Shown here piece after piece: positions 60,179 to 64,000 of a stretch of 64,000 bases of DNA. This stretch comes from Bacteroidota bacterium (GTDB taxonomy: Bacteria; Bacteroidota; Bacteroidia; Bacteroidales; UBA4417). Under the pieces are notes generated by a model. The model was not told the origin of the DNA. It made no database searches and saw only the letters and a list, made by a program, of their open reading frames with translations. Every line of letters starts with the position of its first letter. The first letter of the stretch is position 1. The stretch is from positions 283,512 through 347,511 of the forward strand of contig JACAAZ010000003.1 of the NCBI GenBank assembly GCA_013376995.1. Reading direction: 5' to 3'. A program made the position numbers and the translations under genes.

Positions 60179-62953
60179 TTATAGTTTAACTATTCGAATA
60201 ACGTGAAGGAAATCATTGTTGTATAATTTCAGGAAATAAATGCCTGAAGGTTTACCGGAAATATCAAAAGGAAAGCTTTCCATTATTGAAGATGTTAACC
60301 TCAGATGCTGTTTTTTGACAAGAACTCCTTTCAGATCATAAATTTCAGCATTTAACTCTTTCTGATCAGACTTTATCCTGCAATGGAAAAACCCGTGGTT
60401 AGGATTCGGAAGAATATCAATGCTGGAATTACCAATATTGTCGGGTATCCCAAAACTACATTCACCATAATCGAAGATGATGGTAACATTTGCTGAATTA
60501 CTACAGCTGGTCAGCTTATTATTGACAGTTACAGAATAGCTTAACATATCAAATGCAAGTCCTGTGGTTTGAGAAGTGATTTCCGGTGTAGTGGCTCCGT
60601 TAGACCAGAGGTATTCACTATTGAGGTTGGCTGCATTGAGTGTGATTGTATCGGTTGCGCAGGCAACCATAGTGTCAGTTCCAATGATGTGTGAACCTGC
60701 CGGTATGAGATGAATGACAGGCAGCGGATTCACCACCACTTCCTTGGTCCCGAAATTCTGAGTAAAGCCGTCATTTATGACTAGTTTGTATGTTGTTGTG
60801 ACAGACGGGGTAACCACAGGATCACTGGAAGTTGAGAACGTAACCCCATCTGTGCTCCAAGTATAGGAATAATCTCCGGAGCCACCTGCTGCCATAGGAT
60901 GAAGAGTTGTAGATTCCCCCTTACATATGGGAGAAACGGCTTCAGGCTTTACCTGGAGAGGCCCACCGATAATAGTCACCAGCAGGTCATTTGAAGCAGT
61001 GCAACCATGCCCGTCGGTAACAGTAAGAGTGAAATTTGTTGTATTGGAAAGGATAACCGTAGCTGTAGTTCCGTTGAGTGGATTTGTAACCATATTTTCC
61101 GGCGTCCATGAATAGGTGATCGGCAGAGTAGCAGAAGTTCCGGATCCTGACAGAACGGTATAAGTTCCGTTTGCAATGGTTACAGAAGCACCTGGGGTAG
61201 AGACAGGATCAGGATAAATTGTAATAACAATAGATTTATTGATAATACTAAAACCATCCGTAGCTTCCAGTTTATAGGTAGTGGTAACATCCGGCTGAAC
61301 TGTGATATCTTCAAGGGTGGAATTAAATCCCGGAGGTTCAGAGGTCCATATATAGCTGTAATTACCTGATCCTCCCCCAACCTGGGTATTAATAACTGTT
61401 GAAGAACCATGACAAATTGCCATTGGTTCAGCAGTTAATTGCACACCCATTGGTCCGCCTGTTATAGTGAGAGTCATGACATCCGATTTTACGCAGGAAT
61501 TACCAATATCAGTAACTGTGAGTGTAAAGTCAGTGGTTGAAGAGAGGTTTACAGTTGTAGGATTGGCAACTGTTGCATCTACAAGCAGGTTTGCTGGTTC
61601 CCAATGATAGGAATAGGTTCCGCTACCCCCCGAGGCACTTCCTTGCAAGGTAGTATTGGTTCCGTAAGGGATTGATTTATCATCACCTGCGCTTACTATT
61701 GGTGTTGGTTTGATCAGGATAGGCTTTGTAATGTGTCCCTCACATCCGCTATTTGACGTCACCCATAATGATACATTATAGGTTCCTCCATTTTGATATA
61801 TGTAGGTAGGATTTTGAATATTGGATGTATCACCGGCGACTCCGAAATCCCAATGCCATGCCGTTACCGTTCCTCCAAGTATGTTTGTTGCATCATTGAA
61901 CAAAGTTGGATAACCTGAGCAATCATTATCAATGGTAAAATTAGCAAGTGGATTTGGGTTAACACTGACTAAAGCAGTTCCTGAAGCGACTCCTGTACAT
62001 ATCTCATTACCTACGCTGGTAATAGCATATGTAGTGGTCACGCTGGGATGCACCCAGAAATTGTAAGGTGATGTTGTTATTGGAACTGTGACAGGGTTCT
62101 GTCCATTGGCAGAATAGACAACTGTCCAGGGCGGGTGATTCTGACAGGTTATGGTAAGTTTGGTGGAGTCTCCGTTGCAGATTGCCTCGCCTCCTGTCAA
62201 GGTCGCAGTGGGTTTGCTATAGATACCAACGGAAGTGTAATTGGTATCGGCGCTAGGTTGCCCGTTAACAGTAACAAAGAGTGAATAAACACCTGCCATA
62301 TTCAATTGAACATTCGAACGGGAAGGATTTTGAACATTCGATGTCCAGCCATCCGGTCCTGTCCAGTGGTAAACAGCATTGTTCATATTAGCTGCGGCGA
62401 GGTGGAGTGTTTCACCGACACAAAGAGGACCGTCATTTCCGGCAGCCGGAGGTAAAATTGTGCAATCTGTTTTTCCCTGACCTCCTGTCTGTGAAAAAAT
62501 GATATTGCAAGGCAGGTTCGAATAATTGGTAATGATCAGGATGTAATATTTCCCCTGGACAGCATTGGCTATATCAACAACTTCCTGCGCAGCTGGTGAA
62601 TAACTGCAATCAACAACTTTAGCAGCGGTAAGCTGGCCACAAGCGTTTTGAGAATCAAAAGGCCCCCAGCAACAAAAATCTATATCATGGGCAGGTTCAC
62701 TGTGCATTGAAATTTGAATCAAACCTGGTAAGGCAATTCTCATGTAATACCAGGCGGGATTAGGCCGGGTGGTGAGACAATCATAATAGGGGCCGGTTTG
62801 ACCCGCTCCTGCGTTAACGCCAGCCGGAAAACTGTAAGAAGTACCGGTACAAAATGGTAAGGCTCCTTCGCACATATTATTACCTACCTGCGAAAAACCA
62901 AATCGCATTGATACCAGGAATATCAGAAGAATATAAAGTAGACGATTCATCAT
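60179..62953 (-). CDS. T9SS type A secreted PKD multi-domain protein
   Basis: The 924-residue protein has a signal peptide (about 1-21). A Bacteroidota-type N-terminal domain (about 24-165, with a CEGALPFCTGTSYSFPAG opening) follows, then a chain of Ig/PKD-like domains. One PKD has the WHWDFG motif (about 360-420). Three later near-repeats are of SYHWEPANLL/ SYTWSTDG/ITYSWTPENMV type, each followed by DFTLTVTD or TTYKL. The type A sorting domain closes the chain (ILPNPNHGFF, SGIYFLKLY). It is a surface adhesin-like cargo. Confidence 0.88.
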   Translation of the reverse strand: MMNRLLYILLIFLVSMRFGFSQVGNNMCEGALPFCTGTSYSFPAGVNAGAGQTGPYYDCLTTRPNPAWYYMRIALPGLIQISMHSEPAHDIDFCCWGPFDSQNACGQLTAAKVVDCSYSPAAQEVVDIANAVQGKYYILIITNYSNLPCNIIFSQTGGQGKTDCTILPPAAGNDGPLCVGETLHLAAANMNNAVYHWTGPDGWTSNVQNPSRSNVQLNMAGVYSLFVTVNGQPSADTNYTSVGIYSKPTATLTGGEAICNGDSTKLTITCQNHPPWTVVYSANGQNPVTVPITTSPYNFWVHPSVTTTYAITSVGNEICTGVASGTALVSVNPNPLANFTIDNDCSGYPTLFNDATNILGGTVTAWHWDFGVAGDTSNIQNPTYIYQNGGTYNVSLWVTSNSGCEGHITKPILIKPTPIVSAGDDKSIPYGTNTTLQGSASGGSGTYSYHWEPANLLVDATVANPTTVNLSSTTDFTLTVTDIGNSCVKSDVMTLTITGGPMGVQLTAEPMAICHGSSTVINTQVGGGSGNYSYIWTSEPPGFNSTLEDITVQPDVTTTYKLEATDGFSIINKSIVITIYPDPVSTPGASVTIANGTYTVLSGSGTSATLPITYSWTPENMVTNPLNGTTATVILSNTTNFTLTVTDGHGCTASNDLLVTIIGGPLQVKPEAVSPICKGESTTLHPMAAGGSGDYSYTWSTDGVTFSTSSDPVVTPSVTTTYKLVINDGFTQNFGTKEVVVNPLPVIHLIPAGSHIIGTDTMVACATDTITLNAANLNSEYLWSNGATTPEITSQTTGLAFDMLSYSVTVNNKLTSCSNSANVTIIFDYGECSFGIPDNIGNSSIDILPNPNHGFFHCRIKSDQKELNAEIYDLKGVLVKKQHLRLTSSIMESFPFDISGKPSGIYFLKLYNNDFLHVIRIVKL

Positions 62954-62966
62954 GAGAAGTATTTGT

Positions 62967-63380
62967 TTACCTGAATTTTGAATACTTTTTCAGCAGTTGT
63001 TTCTTTTTCCCTTCATCCAAAGTTTTGTTGTCATGGATTGCCTTATCACGATAACTATCCAATGATTTAAGAACAAGACCAATATCATTAAGTTTGTCAG
63101 AAAAAAGTTCAAGTTTTGATCCGGAAATATCAGTAACCTTCACAACAAGGTGGGGGTCAGCAAATACCAGATCGAGCAGGATAGCTCGCTCAAGAAACAC
63201 AGGTAATTCGGTGAGATCTACCGAAAGATAATTATTTACAGCATCTGAAGAAACCACTGTAGCAAAAGGCGGTAAAGCTTTTTGTTTTGATTTCTGCTGC
63301 TGGGCAGTTAGTGTCATTGGGACAATAATTACCAGGGATACTATTAATACAAACAGTATCCTTATCTCTTTTAATTTCAT
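62967..63380 (-). CDS. Small secreted protein of unknown function
   Basis: Starting at ATG 63380 (MKLKEIRILFVLIV) the protein has about 137 residues with a signal peptide ending LTAQ. The mature part is charged and helical and has no Cys. It lies 13 bases upstream of the PKD gene on the same strand, so it is probably its operon partner. I do not recognise the family; the longer ORF from 63407 adds 9 residues before the signal. Confidence 0.75.
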   Translation of the reverse strand: MKLKEIRILFVLIVSLVIIVPMTLTAQQQKSKQKALPPFATVVSSDAVNNYLSVDLTELPVFLERAILLDLVFADPHLVVKVTDISGSKLELFSDKLNDIGLVLKSLDSYRDKAIHDNKTLDEGKKKQLLKKYSKFR

Positions 63381-63407
63381 ATGTCTTTTCTTAATGCACA
63401 TCAACAA

Positions 63408-63798
63408 AGCGGATTATTGGTTTCTATTTTCATTACTAAGCCAATTAACACCTGCCTTATTTTTTTGTCCCCCTCCTCGATTACAACACACAAAATAAGT
63501 TACCCGGCTGTCAGCCTATAAGACAGGTAAAAATTTTTGACTCAATAATGGAATAGTGAATTCTGAATAGAAAAATCTCTTGAAGGCATTGTCAGAATTG
63601 ACATCAGGTACCTTCATCAAATTAAAAAGGGAGCAGTTTTACGAGCTTACTTAGTATAAAGTATGTGCAATAATAAATATTTTTTTAATATGTTATGGAT
63701 TTACAGCTAAGAAAATACTCAAACAGCATGATTATCTATAAATTAGACATCATGCTGCTAAGATTTTCAATTTCCCTCTACAGGAAATTAAAAGCAAT
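63408..63798. other. AT-rich gap between two minus-strand T9SS-related genes
   Basis: This 391-base gap holds no supported gene and no RNA gene I can recognise. Its one structural signal is the inverted repeat at 63724-63757, listed separately. A T-rich stretch at about 63680-63690 may be part of a promoter but shows no TAnnTTTG in the right place. Confidence 0.5.
63724..63757 (-). terminator. Inverted repeat, possible terminator of the truncated T9SS gene
   Basis: A 9-base perfect stem (cagcatgat with atcatgctg) with a 16-base loop lies 41 bases beyond the stop codon of the partial minus-strand gene. On the minus strand it is followed by a T-rich segment. Loop length is on the long side, so the call is tentative. 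Confidence 0.4.
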
Positions 63799-64000
63799 TT
63801 ACCTGATCAAAGTAATTGTTCCCCAGACCTGTTCGGTAAGGAACTGATGCTCCCCGATATCTGTGTTATTCCAGATACTTCCGTCCCTGTAAACCGCCTG
63901 TACCCTCCAGATATACACATCCTGCTGGGCAGGGGATCCTTTGTTAGTGCCGTCCCAGGATTCAACCGGTGAGCCCTTCTCATCCAGCAGTTTCGATTCC
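63799..64000 (-). CDS. T9SS type B protein, C-terminal end (partial)
   Basis: The minus strand is open from the window edge to TAA at 63801-63799. The 66 translated residues end a gliding-type C-terminal domain: SWDGTNKGSPAQQDVYIWRVQAV, then a final WGTITLIR. This is the same domain type as the 58222-60114 protein. The rest of the protein lies beyond the window. No start can be assigned. Confidence 0.85.
   Translation of the reverse strand, partial: ESKLLDEKGSPVESWDGTNKGSPAQQDVYIWRVQAVYRDGSIWNNTDIGEHQFLTEQVWGTITLIR

Overview
The window looks like chromosome from a member of the Bacteroidota, most likely a Bacteroidales-like environmental or anaerobic lineage. The evidence is type IX secretion C-terminal domains (gliding-type and type A), Bacteroidota-restricted families (DUF4476-, DUF6150- and DUF6660-like proteins, and an RND pump fused to a TolC domain), ribosomal protein S16 with a long acidic tail, and -7 promoter boxes of the form TAnnTTTG in front of several genes with little Shine-Dalgarno signal. 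There are no tRNA or rRNA genes, no CRISPR array, no intact insertion sequence and no prophage.

Region 1 (1-11501, all plus strand) is the most unusual part. It is a redox locus: four beta-propeller proteins (three PQQ-like, one NHL), a Tat-like membrane-anchored multi-[4Fe-4S] ferredoxin, a NapH/NosR-type membrane polyferredoxin, a pentapeptide-repeat protein, a small secreted protein, a NuoE-NuoF fusion, and a NuoG/GltD hybrid flavoprotein that appears to have lost its NAD(P)-binding domain. Together they suggest an electron route from NADH through Fe-S and flavin carriers to a membrane polyferredoxin and the periplasm. The terminal acceptor is not apparent.

Region 2 (11748-17102) holds a GT4 glycosyltransferase translationally coupled to a LolD/MacB-type ATPase, followed by a very large FtsX-type permease. 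Region 3 (17130-25105) has a LiaF-like membrane protein, a double OmpA-domain protein, a YkgJ-type Cys-cluster protein, a lipocalin-like lipoprotein beside a hairpin (possible cassette), a DjlA-like J protein, a split animal-type lysine-degradation pair (lysine-ketoglutarate reductase and saccharopine dehydrogenase), and MtgA. Region 4 (25282-36683) carries a DUF4476 protein, a DUF58 protein, thioredoxin, DNA polymerase III alpha, a VOC protein, a secreted protein with two similar halves, an M15 peptidase, a DUF2784 protein and a 7TM-DISM histidine kinase.

Region 5 (36711-42693) is a heavy-metal efflux operon: a DUF6660-like small protein, a CzcA-TolC fusion and an adaptor lipoprotein. Region 6 (42982-45139) is a sugar aminotransferase overlapping a glycosyltransferase. 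Region 7 (45180-50015, minus) is an ECF sigma / putative anti-sigma operon with envelope proteins that form beta-solenoid and beta-barrel folds. Region 8 (50107-54644, plus) has rpsP-rimM, a tRNA methyltransferase, a YDAD-repeat protein, a class I amidotransferase-like hydrolase and a T9SS cargo. Region 9 (54672-64000, minus) has a DUF985 cupin, a beta-barrel protein, Tex, and a set of T9SS-secreted proteins running off the window edge.

A recurrent oddity is a family of word-like, strand-asymmetric low-complexity arrays. They fill at least eight intergenic gaps and share vocabulary between distant loci.
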